Assembly (NCBI RefSeq): GCF_026000435.1
Contig: NZ_AP026764.1
Coordinates: forward strand, 1,116,001-1,180,000
Direction: 5' to 3'
Source: Vibrio sp. STUT-A11
Lineage (GTDB): Bacteria; Pseudomonadota; Gammaproteobacteria; Enterobacterales; Vibrionaceae
DNA length: 64,000 nt
Every line of letters starts with the position of its first letter. Within the stretch, counting starts at the first letter, position 1. The notes beneath the pieces are model-generated. The model was given only the letters and a program-made list of their open reading frames with translations. It made no database searches and had not been told where the DNA came from. This document shows positions 25,537 to 34,164 of the stretch, one piece after another. Both the position numbers and the translations under genes were made by a program.

Positions 25537-26319
25537 ATGATGTCAAAAGGAAAATTTTTAGGTGCTTTGCTTGCTACCTCCGTGGCCGTCGCTGCTTCAG
25601 CGGGCGTTAACGCAGAAACAATCAAAATTGGTACAGAGGGCGCTTATCCTCCGTTTAATTACTACACCGCTGATGGCCAGCTAGCCGGGTTCGATATCGA
25701 AATTGGTAAAGCACTCTGTAGCGAGATGAAAGTCGAATGTGAGTTCGTCGCTCAGGATTGGGACGGTATTATTCCGGCGCTTTTGGCGGGTAAATACGAC
25801 ATGATTCTGGCTTCCATGTTTATTACCGATGAGCGCAAACAACAAGTTTCTTTTAGCGCTCCGTATCAGGCGTCTGCGATGACGTTTGTTGTCGATAAAC
25901 AGTCAGGTATTAAAGATGTGTCTCCAGAGGCGATGAAAGGCATGATCATTGGTGCACAGGGCTCAACAACACAGGCTGAGTATCTATTGGCGAAATACCC
26001 AGATTCTGAAGTGCGTTTATACCCTACTCAGGATGCGGTGAACCTCGATCTGGTTAGTGGCCGTATTGACGCTCAAGCGGGCGACATCATGCCAATGACG
26101 GACTGGCTAAGCTCTGAAGATGGCGCGTGTTGTGAGAAAGCCGGCAACCTGATCACGGATCGTCAATACGTTGGAGATGGCGTGGGTATCGCATTTCGTA
26201 AAGAGGATCAGGAACTTCGCCAACGTTTAGATCAGGCGTTAGTGAACATCATCAAAAATGGTACTTACCAGAAAATAAACGATGAGTTCTTCTCGATTAA
26301 CTTACTGACTCTGAAATAA
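25537..26319 (+). CDS. Polar amino acid ABC transporter substrate-binding protein
   Basis: 260 residues with a signal peptide (MMSKGKFLGALLATSVAVAA, cleavage after VNA near residue 27) and the family 3 solute-binding fold: IKIGTEGAYPPFNYYTADGQ, LAGFDIEIGKALCSEMKVEC and WDGIIPALLAGKYDMILASM. It resembles the Lys/Arg/Orn/His and octopine binding proteins. It is the first gene of the five-gene operon with dgcN and dgcA, so the ligand may be D-glutamate or a compound yielding it (inference). Confidence 0.88.
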   Translation: MMSKGKFLGALLATSVAVAASAGVNAETIKIGTEGAYPPFNYYTADGQLAGFDIEIGKALCSEMKVECEFVAQDWDGIIPALLAGKYDMILASMFITDERKQQVSFSAPYQASAMTFVVDKQSGIKDVSPEAMKGMIIGAQGSTTQAEYLLAKYPDSEVRLYPTQDAVNLDLVSGRIDAQAGDIMPMTDWLSSEDGACCEKAGNLITDRQYVGDGVGIAFRKEDQELRQRLDQALVNIIKNGTYQKINDEFFSINLLTLK

Positions 26320-26331
26320 GTCAGATCAAAT

Positions 26332-26351
26332 GTGGCGGCCTATGTCGCCAC
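26332..26351 (+). other. Intercistronic hairpin after the solute-binding gene
   Basis: The stem GTGGCG/CGCCAC with an 8-nt loop lies in the 62-bp gap before the first permease gene. No T-run follows, so it looks like an mRNA stability or attenuation element. Confidence 0.5.
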
Positions 26352-26381
26352 TAAGTAGTAAATCAAAAAGAGAGCGACGCG

Positions 26382-27098
26382 ATGGATTATCTGATGTATC
26401 TGAGTCTGGGTGACACTGGCTGGGGAGACGAGCTGCTTAAAGGCATAGTGGTGACTCTGGGATTAGCTCTGTGTGCTTTACCTGTGGGATTATTTTTGGG
26501 AACGGGCGTGGCCGCGCTGTCGATAAGTACACACAAGAGCCACCGTTGGTTTGCCAATGTTTATACCACGGTTCTGCGCGGTCTTCCGGAGTTGTTAACC
26601 CTGTTTATCATCTACCATGGCGTCGGTCTGCTGATTAACAAAACACTTAAATGGCTTGACCCGAGTAACGGTTTTTTTGAACTCAATCCGTTTGGTGCAG
26701 GTGTGATTGCACTCGGTCTGGTTTTTAGCGGCTACGCGGCGGAAGTGCTACGTGGTGCCTGGAAGGCAATGGATAAAGGTCAGCGTGAGGCAGGATATGC
26801 ACTCGCGTTGTCCAGACTTCAAATATTCTGGCTGATCGAGCGCCCACAGTTACTGCGTTTGGCTCTGCCGGGGTTAGGTAACTTGTGGATCAACTTATTA
26901 AAGGATACCGCTCTGGTGTCGGTCATTGCACTCGATGACTTGATGCGTGCAGCGAACATCGCTGTAGGTGCAACTAAAAAGCCATTTTTGTTCTACCTGA
27001 CGGTTTGTTTGGCCTATTGGGCGGTGTGCTTGTGCTGCGAAAGATTATTGGCAGTCATGGAGCAACACTCAAAACGTGGTATTCGAGTGAGTCGCTAA
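26382..27098 (+). CDS. Amino acid ABC transporter permease (HisQ-like)
   Basis: 238 residues, five or so transmembrane segments. Visible are the polar amino acid permease motifs YTTVLRGLPELLTLFIIYHG, LVFSGYAAEVLRGAWKAMDK and the EAA loop GQREAGYALALSRLQIFWLI. It forms a heterodimer with the next gene. No ATP-binding gene of this transporter lies in the operon; the ATPase must come from elsewhere or be shared. Confidence 0.87.
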   Translation: MDYLMYLSLGDTGWGDELLKGIVVTLGLALCALPVGLFLGTGVAALSISTHKSHRWFANVYTTVLRGLPELLTLFIIYHGVGLLINKTLKWLDPSNGFFELNPFGAGVIALGLVFSGYAAEVLRGAWKAMDKGQREAGYALALSRLQIFWLIERPQLLRLALPGLGNLWINLLKDTALVSVIALDDLMRAANIAVGATKKPFLFYLTVCLAYWAVCLCCERLLAVMEQHSKRGIRVSR

Positions 27099-27108
27099 GG
27101 AGAAAGCT

Positions 27109-27828
27109 ATGACAGATTTTATTGCTAAGGTGGCTCCGATGTTGATCGATGGGGCATGGATGACGCTGAAAATCACCTTTATTTCAGTTTCGATAGCGGC
27201 TTTGCTGGCATTACCTATGTCAATCTTGCGTGTTCAATCATCGCGGTTCTATCGCTGGCCAGTACAGCTATTTATCTCTTTCTTTCGTGGAACGCCGCTG
27301 ATTGCTCAGTTATTTCTGCTTTATTACGGCTCAGGCCAGTTTCGTCCTTGGCTAATGGAAATGGGGATGTGGGGCTTTTTCCGCGATCCAGTCAACTGTG
27401 CGCTTTTGGTGTTTACCCTCAACTCACTGGCTTATCAGACCGAGATATTGCGCGGTGCGATTCAGTCCGTAGACGCGGGTGAGATAGAAGCGGCTAAGTC
27501 AATGGGTATGAATAATAGTTTGTTGTACCGACACATTGTGATGCCGCTTGCGTATCGTATTGCTTTTCCTGCCTTGGGTAACGAGTGCATTCTAATGCTT
27601 AAAGGCGGCGCGGTCGCGAGTGTGATTACCGTGATGGACTTGATGGGGCAAACTCGCCGCGCATTTTCTCAGACTTTTGATATCTCGACGTACTTTCTGG
27701 CGGCAGCGATGTATTTGGTCATTGCCACTGTATTTGTAATGGCCTGGCGTCAGGCAGAACGTTACCTCTATCGTCATCAGATCCAGCGAGCGCCTGGTAC
27801 ACAGCCAGCGACTGTCGCTACGACCTGA
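27109..27828 (+). CDS. Amino acid ABC transporter permease (HisM-like)
   Basis: 239 residues. It carries VQLFISFFRGTPLIAQLFLL, TLNSLAYQTEILRGAIQSVD and the EAA loop AGEIEAAKSMGMNNSLLYRH, all typical of the HisM/ArtM permeases. It lies 10 bp after the partner permease behind AAGGAGAAAGCT. It is followed by dgcN after 82 bp. Confidence 0.87.
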   Translation: MTDFIAKVAPMLIDGAWMTLKITFISVSIAALLALPMSILRVQSSRFYRWPVQLFISFFRGTPLIAQLFLLYYGSGQFRPWLMEMGMWGFFRDPVNCALLVFTLNSLAYQTEILRGAIQSVDAGEIEAAKSMGMNNSLLYRHIVMPLAYRIAFPALGNECILMLKGGAVASVITVMDLMGQTRRAFSQTFDISTYFLAAAMYLVIATVFVMAWRQAERYLYRHQIQRAPGTQPATVATT

Positions 27829-27910
27829 TTTATCAACCCTACCACAACCTGATGGCAGCAGGAGCAAAGACTCTTGTGGGCTCGTTTGACTTTATAAAAG
27901 GATCAACACA

Positions 27911-28933
27911 ATGAACAAGATTGAATTGAAAACGCCTTATTTGGTGTTTCTGGGCGATGCAAATGATCTTCTGATGGCGAAAGTAGCCAAAGGTGTGGCT
28001 CACTGGCGACCAGAGAAATGTCTGGCGCAATACCGACTTCCGGGCGCGAAGGCAGACCTTGGCATCGCGGAAATGTCACCGCGTGAGGCGGCTGCGTGCG
28101 GCGCGAAAACCTTTATTCTTGGTCTCGCGCCAGTAGGTGGCACGTTGCCGATGGCTTGGGTTGATATTCTAATTGAAGCGATGGAATCAGGTATGGACGT
28201 AGCAAGCGGTCTTCACATGCGTCTAAACGACGTTCCTGAACTGGTTGCCGCTGCTGAGCGCACTGGACAGCAATTGTTAGATGTTCGTGTACCACAAGGA
28301 CCAATGGTATGTGGCACGGGTCTTCCTCGTGCAGGTAAACGTTTGTTAAGTGTTGGTACCGACTGCTGCGTGGGCAAAATGTTTACGACTCTGGCGATTC
28401 ATCATGAGATGGAAAAACGCGGTATTCCGGCAACGTTCCGCGCCACTGGCCAAACCGGTATTCTTATTGAAGGTAGCGGTGTGCCTGTGGATGCTGTGGT
28501 TTCTGACTTCATTTCTGGCATGGTTGAAACGCTCTCTCCAGATAACGCACCGGAACATTGGGACATTATCGAAGGGCAGGGCTCACTTATGCATCCAGCT
28601 TACGCGGGTGTAAGCTTGGGCTTGTTACATGGTGCTCAAGCGGATGTGATCATCGTATGTCATGAGGCTGGTCGCACCCAAATGGATGAAATGGAAGGTT
28701 TCAGCGTTCCGGATTTACAAACGGTTATCGACATTAACCTTACCATGGGCCGTGTGACCAACCCGAATATTCGTCTGGGCGGTATAGCGCTGAACACGGT
28801 GAATTTAAGTGAAGAAGAGGCACTCGCTGAAATCGCACGCCTTGAGAAACAATTTGGTGTACCTGTGGTCGACCCAGTCCGTATCGGCGTGGCGAAAATC
28901 GTCGATGGCATCGAAGAGGTTTGCTATGCGTAA
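27911..28933 (+). CDS. dgcN: DUF1611 protein DgcN (D-glutamate N-acetyltransferase)
   Basis: 340 residues of the DUF1611 family, with a P-loop-like GTDCCVGK at residues 149-156 and FIEGxG-like ending HWDIIEGQGSLMHPAYAGVS. In marine bacteria DgcN N-acetylates D-glutamate, and DgcA then converts N-acetyl-D-glutamate to the L form. The pairing with the adjacent dipeptide-epimerase-like gene and the overlap of the two genes support that role. DUF1611 members elsewhere are uncharacterised, so function is by family and context. The ribosome site is AAAAGGATC. Confidence 0.82.
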   Translation: MNKIELKTPYLVFLGDANDLLMAKVAKGVAHWRPEKCLAQYRLPGAKADLGIAEMSPREAAACGAKTFILGLAPVGGTLPMAWVDILIEAMESGMDVASGLHMRLNDVPELVAAAERTGQQLLDVRVPQGPMVCGTGLPRAGKRLLSVGTDCCVGKMFTTLAIHHEMEKRGIPATFRATGQTGILIEGSGVPVDAVVSDFISGMVETLSPDNAPEHWDIIEGQGSLMHPAYAGVSLGLLHGAQADVIIVCHEAGRTQMDEMEGFSVPDLQTVIDINLTMGRVTNPNIRLGGIALNTVNLSEEEALAEIARLEKQFGVPVVDPVRIGVAKIVDGIEEVCYA

Positions 28934-29912
28934 GATGAGTGTGCGCGTTGAAAGGTGGCCACTGCATGAGCCATTTGTCATTTCACGCATGGATCCAATG
29001 TTGCATGGTGAAGTCGTGGTGGTTGAGATTGAACAAGATGGACTCGTAGGGCGTGGCGAGTGTGAACGGATGAACGTCTTCGAGCCCGATTACCCTTACG
29101 ATGTCTTGGCCGATGTTGAGTCTGTTGTTCAAGCGGTAGAGTCAGGCATTAGCCGTGAAGAACTACGTGAATTGCTTCCATCTGCAGCGCCACGCAATGC
29201 CGTTGACTGTGCTTTATTTGAATTGGAAACCAAGCTAAAACAACAACCTGCATGGCAAATGGCGGGTTTTAGCGACGCACCTCAGCCAGTAACAACGGTA
29301 TTCACTTTATCACTCGATAGTGCTGAAAAAATGGGCAAAGCGGCTGCCGCGCAAAAACATCGCCCAATTCTGAAGCTAAAACTTGGTCGTGACGGTGACT
29401 TAGAACGTGTCCGTTCGGTACGAGAGGCGGCACCAAATACACGTTTGGTGATTGATGCTAACACCGGTTGGAGCTTTGCACAGCTGTGTGAGTACTTGCC
29501 AGTTCTGGCTGAACTCGGTGTCGAAATGGTTGAGCAGCCGTTGTCGTTCGAAGAAGAGCACTTACTGGAAACGATCACGCCGTTGTTACCTATTACGGCT
29601 GATGAGTCTTGTATTGATCGTTCCTCGCTAGCCGCTCTGAAAGGACGTTATCAGGCGGTGAATATTAAACTGGATAAAACTGGTGGTATGACAGAAGCAT
29701 TGGCTCTACTTAAAGATGCGCAGGAGATGGGTTTTGAAGTGATGGTCGGCTGCATGATTGGTACCTCTCTCGCCATGGCCCCGGCACTGCTTCTCGCTCA
29801 ACAAGCTCGGTGGGTCGATATTGATGGTCCGTTGCTGTTATCCGAAGACAGAACACCAGCGCTCAACTATCGCGAGAGCGTAGTCGAGCCGGCAGAAGGT
29901 GTATGGGGATAA
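28926..29912 (+). CDS. dgcA: Enolase-superfamily racemase/epimerase DgcA (N-acetyl-D-glutamate racemase)
   Basis: 328 residues from ATG 28926, which overlaps the dgcN stop by 8 bp and follows GAAGAGG; an extended frame from 28809 would run inside dgcN and is not used. It has muconate-lactonizing/dipeptide-epimerase motifs: ILKLKLGRDGDLERV with the catalytic lysine pair, LVIDANTGW and MVEQPL and ITADESC as metal ligands, and VNIKLDKTGG with the second catalytic lysine. It was long annotated as L-Ala-D/L-Glu epimerase; the DgcN neighbour favours the D-glutamate pathway. Confidence 0.83.
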   Translation: MRKMSVRVERWPLHEPFVISRMDPMLHGEVVVVEIEQDGLVGRGECERMNVFEPDYPYDVLADVESVVQAVESGISREELRELLPSAAPRNAVDCALFELETKLKQQPAWQMAGFSDAPQPVTTVFTLSLDSAEKMGKAAAAQKHRPILKLKLGRDGDLERVRSVREAAPNTRLVIDANTGWSFAQLCEYLPVLAELGVEMVEQPLSFEEEHLLETITPLLPITADESCIDRSSLAALKGRYQAVNIKLDKTGGMTEALALLKDAQEMGFEVMVGCMIGTSLAMAPALLLAQQARWVDIDGPLLLSEDRTPALNYRESVVEPAEGVWG

Positions 29913-29957
29913 TACTTCAGCCGTACTTTTATCTACTGTTTAACTTTTATCTCGTTC

Positions 29958-29988
29958 AAAGCCATGGTCAAGTACCATGGCTTTTTTG
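29958..29988 (+). terminator. Terminator of the dgc operon
   Basis: The stem AAAGCCATGG/CCATGGCTTT with loop TCAAGTA continues directly into a T-run (TTTTTTGTT). It is a strong intrinsic terminator 45 bp after dgcA. Confidence 0.9.
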
Positions 29989-30493
29989 TTATTTTGGCGA
30001 GAGCGAATTCCTGATCTTATGACTTAGCTTAGTGACGCTTGGTTTAGCCCTCGGAGGGACTGGTAATTTCTTGTAACCATTTATTGACTTCGAATGTATT
30101 GGCTCCGAATGGTCAAATGATGATGAGGTATCGTAAGTGCAGGAGCCGCATTGAAAGCAATTTTGCATTTCATTTTGTAGGATATTGTTCTTTTTATAAG
30201 TTAACTGGTTGTTAGAGCTAAAAAATGGCGTTCAGTACTCCCTAAGTTGCAACTATGTTGATAAGATGACGGCGACGATTATGTAAAGAAGGTAAAATTA
30301 CATCGGCAAAGGTAGTAATGCTGCTGACTTATAGTGCATTTTAGTTCTTTGTCTCGGGGAATCGATTGCTTTGGCTGACTTGATTAAAAACCGTGTATGA
30401 AACGGAAAGCCAACTATACATCTTCGCTAAAGACTGATGTAATACCTTCGAGCTTCAATATTTGTGCGAGTAGCGCTGAGTAAAAGACTGTAT
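29989..30493. other. 505-bp intergenic region without recognised genes
   Basis: No RNA gene or convincing frame. On the minus strand around 30043-30111 a short frame reads ANTFEVNKWLQEITSPSEG before a stop; it might be a worn gene end, but no family is recognised. The 3' part must hold the lipoprotein promoter. Confidence 0.4.
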
Positions 30494-31171
30494 ATGAAAA
30501 AAATTATCTCCTTGGCTGTGTTAATTAGCCTAGCAGGGTGTGTTACGACAACTACCAGTAATCCTGTTTTATCGGATGTGCACGTAGAAAAGTGTCAAGA
30601 GCTCGGTAGGCTAATCGTCACCCAAGATAAAGAGTTCCAACCATCAATGTCAGTGTCATCGCTTGTTTTAAATCAATTGCCAGTTGTTGCTGAAGATTTT
30701 CAAGACGGTGTTCTGACCTGTAGCGTCGCCGGTGTTAATGATACTGGGTATGCCATTGCCTATGATGAGAGTTCAGAGATTTATCTACACCGAACGTTTA
30801 GTGGCAACAATAAGACTGCAACGTTGGATAGCCTGACCCAGCAAGTAGCACTAGAACAGCAAAGACGTCAAAATTTAGAGCGTGAGAAAAGAGAACAAGA
30901 AGAGGCGGCTAAACGTCAAGCTGCTATCGATGAACGCATAAAGTTTTGTTTAGATTTTGGGGCAAAATACGCCGATATCCTGAAAGGGCACGGTATGAGG
31001 GTGGATAACGTGTCGGTACACGACTCGTGGAACAGTGGTGACTCAATCACTTGCGTTAATAGTTACGACGGCTACTGGGTCGATGACATTAATGAAAAGG
31101 GCACCGAGCAAGTGAGAGAGCAGCATGTGATCAATAAAAAAACGGGAGAATATCAAACAATTTTTCGCTGA
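30494..31171 (+). CDS. Putative lipoprotein with a coiled-coil segment, function unknown
   Basis: 225 residues from ATG 30494 (MKKIISLAVLISLAGC), chosen over an in-frame start at 30464 because it gives a clean lipoprotein signal; the lipobox LAGC puts the lipidated cysteine at residue 16, followed by VTTTTSN, so outer-membrane sorting is likely. A charged helical stretch (QQRRQNLEREKREQEEAAKR) links two small domains that each hold cysteines. No family recognised. A weak ribosome site suggests modest expression. Confidence 0.65.
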   Translation: MKKIISLAVLISLAGCVTTTTSNPVLSDVHVEKCQELGRLIVTQDKEFQPSMSVSSLVLNQLPVVAEDFQDGVLTCSVAGVNDTGYAIAYDESSEIYLHRTFSGNNKTATLDSLTQQVALEQQRRQNLEREKREQEEAAKRQAAIDERIKFCLDFGAKYADILKGHGMRVDNVSVHDSWNSGDSITCVNSYDGYWVDDINEKGTEQVREQHVINKKTGEYQTIFR

Positions 31172-31207
31172 TACTAGCCCGAGAGTCCTACAATCTCTCT
31201 TGATTAA

Positions 31208-31261
31208 GGGTTACCCGTTTGACTATGGGGGGCAAATCCAATCTAGTCGCAAAGGTAACCC
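31208..31261. repeat. Long imperfect inverted repeat between convergent genes
   Basis: GGGTTACC at 31208-31215 pairs with GGTAACCC at 31254-31261, and the inner arms GACTA/TAGTC also pair, giving an 18-bp stem with mismatches around a G-rich 18-nt loop. There is no T-run. It may be a shared 3'-end structure of the lipoprotein and mesD transcripts. Confidence 0.5.
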
Positions 31262-31288
31262 TAACTTTAGGTTGAGCGGGTAGGCCTG

Positions 31289-32317
31289 TTAAGCCAATAG
31301 TTCTCTTCTAACGATGTCAGCCCCGGCACTTAAGGCATTAAGTTTGCCTCTCGCTATCTGGCGAGACAACGGTGCCATGCCACAGTTGGTGCAAGGGTAA
31401 AGCTTATCGGCATCAACAAACTCAAGAGCTTTGCGCAGTGTATTGGCGACTTCTTCTGCGGTCTCAATCGTATCGGTAGCGACATCAATTGCTCCCACCA
31501 TCACTTTTTTACCGCGAAGCAGCCCGAGTAACTCGATAGGAACTCGAGAGTTGTGACATTCTAATGAGATGATATCGATGTTAGATTTTTGCAGCTTTGG
31601 AAAGACTTCTTCGTATTGACGCCACTCAGAACCCAAGGTTTTTTTCCAGTCGGTATTGGCTTTGATGCCATAGCCATAGCATATGTGGACAACCGTTTCA
31701 CATTTCAGACCTTCAATGGCTCTTTCTAATGCTGCGATGCCCCAATCATTGACTTCGTCAAAGAACACATTAAACGCAGGCTCATCAAATTGGATGATGT
31801 CCACACCCGCAGCTTCGAGTTCTTTTGCTTCTTGGTTGAGTATTTTGGCAAATTCCCAGGCCAGTTTTTCACGGCTTTTATAATGGTCATCGTACAGCGT
31901 ATCGATCATCGTCATAGGACCTGGCAATGCCCATTTGATGGGTTTATCGGTCTGCTGGCGCAAGAACTTAGCATCTTCGACAAAAACTGGCTTTTGGCGA
32001 GAAACAGGGCCCACTACGGTTGGAACGCTTGCATCATAGCGATCACGAATTTTAACCGTTTTGCGATTCTCAAAATCAACGCCGCTGAGATGCTCAATAA
32101 ACGTCGTTACAAAGTGTTGTCGCGTTTGTTCACCATCGCTAACAATATCAATATCTGCGAATTGTTGTTCTTGCAAAGAGATACGTAATGCATCCTGTTT
32201 GCCGGCCGTAAGTTCTTCACCTTGTAATTTCCAAGGTGACCAAAGTGTTTCAGGTTGAGCAAGCCAAGAAGGTTTAGGTAAACTGCCTGACGTCGAAGTA
32301 GGTAATAATTTTTTCAT
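31289..32317 (-). CDS. mesD: Folate-independent core methionine synthase MesD
   Basis: 342 residues, only the C-terminal catalytic half of MetE (about 755). Zinc-ligand motifs are present: TVVHICYGYG (His and Cys), SLECHNSRV, and PCTNCGMAPL. Lacking the folate-binding N-terminal domain, core synthases use another methyl donor. The MesD family of aerobic bacteria needs the DUF1852 protein and oxygen in place of methyl-folate or cobalamin. The DUF1852 gene is directly upstream, which identifies this gene as mesD rather than a MetE fragment. Confidence 0.87.
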   Translation of the reverse strand: MKKLLPTSTSGSLPKPSWLAQPETLWSPWKLQGEELTAGKQDALRISLQEQQFADIDIVSDGEQTRQHFVTTFIEHLSGVDFENRKTVKIRDRYDASVPTVVGPVSRQKPVFVEDAKFLRQQTDKPIKWALPGPMTMIDTLYDDHYKSREKLAWEFAKILNQEAKELEAAGVDIIQFDEPAFNVFFDEVNDWGIAALERAIEGLKCETVVHICYGYGIKANTDWKKTLGSEWRQYEEVFPKLQKSNIDIISLECHNSRVPIELLGLLRGKKVMVGAIDVATDTIETAEEVANTLRKALEFVDADKLYPCTNCGMAPLSRQIARGKLNALSAGADIVRRELLA

Positions 32318-32345
32318 AATAAAGGCTGCTGTCTATATTCGTTGA

Positions 32346-33323
32346 TTATAAAGCGTAGTTAACTGACCAATTCTCAAGAATCGTTTTATAGGGCTTGATG
32401 AAGTTTTCTTCAGTAAACTTACCCTGTTCAATAGCTAATTGACTGCGCTCTTCTCGGTCATAAACGATTTGAGTTAGTGAATGATCGAGGTTTTTTAAAT
32501 TGGGTTGATAGCGTTTTCCTGCTGTCGAATTCGCATTATAAATCTCAGGACGATATATTTTTTGGAAGGTTTCCATCGTGCTAATCGTACTAATAAGCTC
32601 AAGATTGGTGTAATCGTTAAGCAAATCACCAAAGAAATAAAAGGCCAAAGGAGCGACACTGTTTGGCGGCATGAAGTAGCGGACCTGTAAGCCCATTTTC
32701 CTGAAGTATTGCTCTGTCAAAGAAGACTCGTTTGGCTGGTATTCAAAACCTAATACAGGGTGGTGATTTTCAGTCCTTTGATAGGTCTTACTGTCCGAAA
32801 CGCTCAGACAGATAACGGGTGTTTTTTTAAAGTTTTTCTTGTAAACATCTGAATCTACAAAGCTCTTGAATATCTTGCCATGTAAATCGCCAAAGTTATC
32901 CGGAATGCTGAATTGAGTTTGGTTCTTGTTATGATCTAAAAGTAATACGCTAAAATCATAGTCTCGTACATAAGAAGAAAAGTTATTGCCGACAATGCCT
33001 TCAATGCGTTCGTTGGTTTTATGATCAACAACATTCGTTTTCAATACTTCAATTGAAGGGAAGGGGTGACCATTGCCTTCAATATCCAGATCAACAGAAA
33101 TTATTTCCAGTTCTACTGAATAACGATCGCCAGCGGTGTTATCCCAGCTCGCCAGGGAATTAAATCGATTGTTAATCATCTTTAAAGTGTTACGTAAATT
33201 ACTTTGGCGGCTGTTTCCTCTGGCCAAGTTGGCAAAGTTTGTTGTGATACGCGTATTATCAGAAGGCTGATAATTTTCATCAAAGCAAATGCTATTAATC
33301 GTAAATGTAAAGTCTTTATTCAT
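32346..33323 (-). CDS. mesX: DUF1852 protein MesX, partner of the core methionine synthase
   Basis: 325 residues of the DUF1852 family (start MNKDFTFTINSICFDENYQP, then LARGNSRQSNLRNTLKMINN, C-terminal SQLAIEQGKFTEENFIKPYK). DUF1852 proteins are required for methionine synthesis by MesD in aerobic bacteria and are thought to generate or deliver the methyl group in an oxygen-dependent step whose chemistry was open when described. It lies 28 bp upstream of mesD in one operon. No signal peptide, so cytoplasmic. Confidence 0.87.
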   Translation of the reverse strand: MNKDFTFTINSICFDENYQPSDNTRITTNFANLARGNSRQSNLRNTLKMINNRFNSLASWDNTAGDRYSVELEIISVDLDIEGNGHPFPSIEVLKTNVVDHKTNERIEGIVGNNFSSYVRDYDFSVLLLDHNKNQTQFSIPDNFGDLHGKIFKSFVDSDVYKKNFKKTPVICLSVSDSKTYQRTENHHPVLGFEYQPNESSLTEQYFRKMGLQVRYFMPPNSVAPLAFYFFGDLLNDYTNLELISTISTMETFQKIYRPEIYNANSTAGKRYQPNLKNLDHSLTQIVYDREERSQLAIEQGKFTEENFIKPYKTILENWSVNYAL

Positions 33324-33726
33324 TTTGAGCTGACATCCTATACCTAAGGTAAACCTGAACTTATTCCTAGCTTTCTCTGTACTTTCTAAATTTATTTTTC
33401 TGACGTTATGTCTGTTGTTAGTGACAAAAAATCGAGTAGAGATTCAAATTCAATATTATTTTGAGTTATAGATAGAGTGTTTTTTATACCCTTCGTGCGA
33501 TAGGAATCAAAACGCTTTTACTTAATGTGGCACATGAAAAATATTCATGGTGTGGCATAGAGAGGAGGGCAAGGCTCAACAATTTTTCTTGTTTTCAGTG
33601 TTACATCTGCTTAATCAAAGCACGTTAGTCCCAAGCGCGACGATCACGACAGAGAGATTGATCTCTGCAAGAATGCTGTTATCATTTTAAATAGTTTGAA
33701 TTCAAATTATATTAATTGAAGTTATT
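33324..33726. other. 403-bp divergent intergenic region (mesX / MarR)
   Basis: A/T-rich promoter region for mesX (minus) and the MarR gene (plus). Apart from the palindrome at 33695-33706 and a related GATTCAAATTCAAT at about 33440, no further structure is recognised, and no riboswitch was identified. Confidence 0.5.
33695..33706. promoter_or_regulatory. Candidate MarR operator
   Basis: The perfect 12-bp palindrome TTTGAATTCAAA lies 21 bp before the MarR start codon, where an autoregulatory MarR site is expected. Confidence 0.5.
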
Positions 33727-34149
33727 ATGAGCAGATTAAAATTCGGTATTCAATTTTCGATTACCTCCCGTTTATGGCGAAGACACATCGACCAGCGACT
33801 AGCTCAGGTAGGTTTTACCGATGTGAGTTGGTCACCGCTTTTGCACTTAGACGAGTTTGGTGATGGTATCAGCCAAAAAGCGTTGGCATCTTCTGTTGGC
33901 ATCGAAGGCTCATCACTGGTTCGCCTTCTGGATAGCTTGGAAAAGAAAGGCTATATCACTCGCCAAGCTGACCAACATGATCGTCGGACGAAACGAATTT
34001 ATTTAACGAGTGAGGGTCGCCAGCAGGTGTCGGTGTTACGTGGCCATTTGCAAGAAATTGAAGAAGATATGCTGTCTGCTATTTCTGATGAGGAGATAAA
34101 CACTATGCTGGGAGTATTGAGTAAATTAACCACACGTTTTAAAAGTTAA
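33727..34149 (+). CDS. MarR family transcriptional regulator
   Basis: 140 residues, one winged-helix domain: QKALASSVGIEGSSLVRLLDSLEKKGYITR for recognition helix and start of the wing, then the wing DQHDRRTKRIYLTSEGRQQV. It lies 3 bp upstream of the FUSC efflux gene and is probably its repressor, responding to an aromatic or phenolic compound (inference from the partner). Confidence 0.9.
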   Translation: MSRLKFGIQFSITSRLWRRHIDQRLAQVGFTDVSWSPLLHLDEFGDGISQKALASSVGIEGSSLVRLLDSLEKKGYITRQADQHDRRTKRIYLTSEGRQQVSVLRGHLQEIEEDMLSAISDEEINTMLGVLSKLTTRFKS

Positions 34150-34164
34150 GTAGTGAGAAGCCGA

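Noticed and set aside
28809..28925. Longer N-terminus for dgcA
   Set aside because: It would run in a second frame inside dgcN for 39 codons; the overlap start at 28926 has a proper ribosome site and matches the family start.
30043..30111. Short minus-strand frame ANTFEVNKWLQEITSPSEG as a gene remnant
   Set aside because: Too short and matching no family that I recognise; mentioned only in the intergenic entry.
33390..33425. Possible MetJ boxes upstream of mesX (GACGTTATGTCTG)
   Set aside because: Only one loose AGACxxxx-like unit; tandem 8-mers needed for MetJ are not evident.
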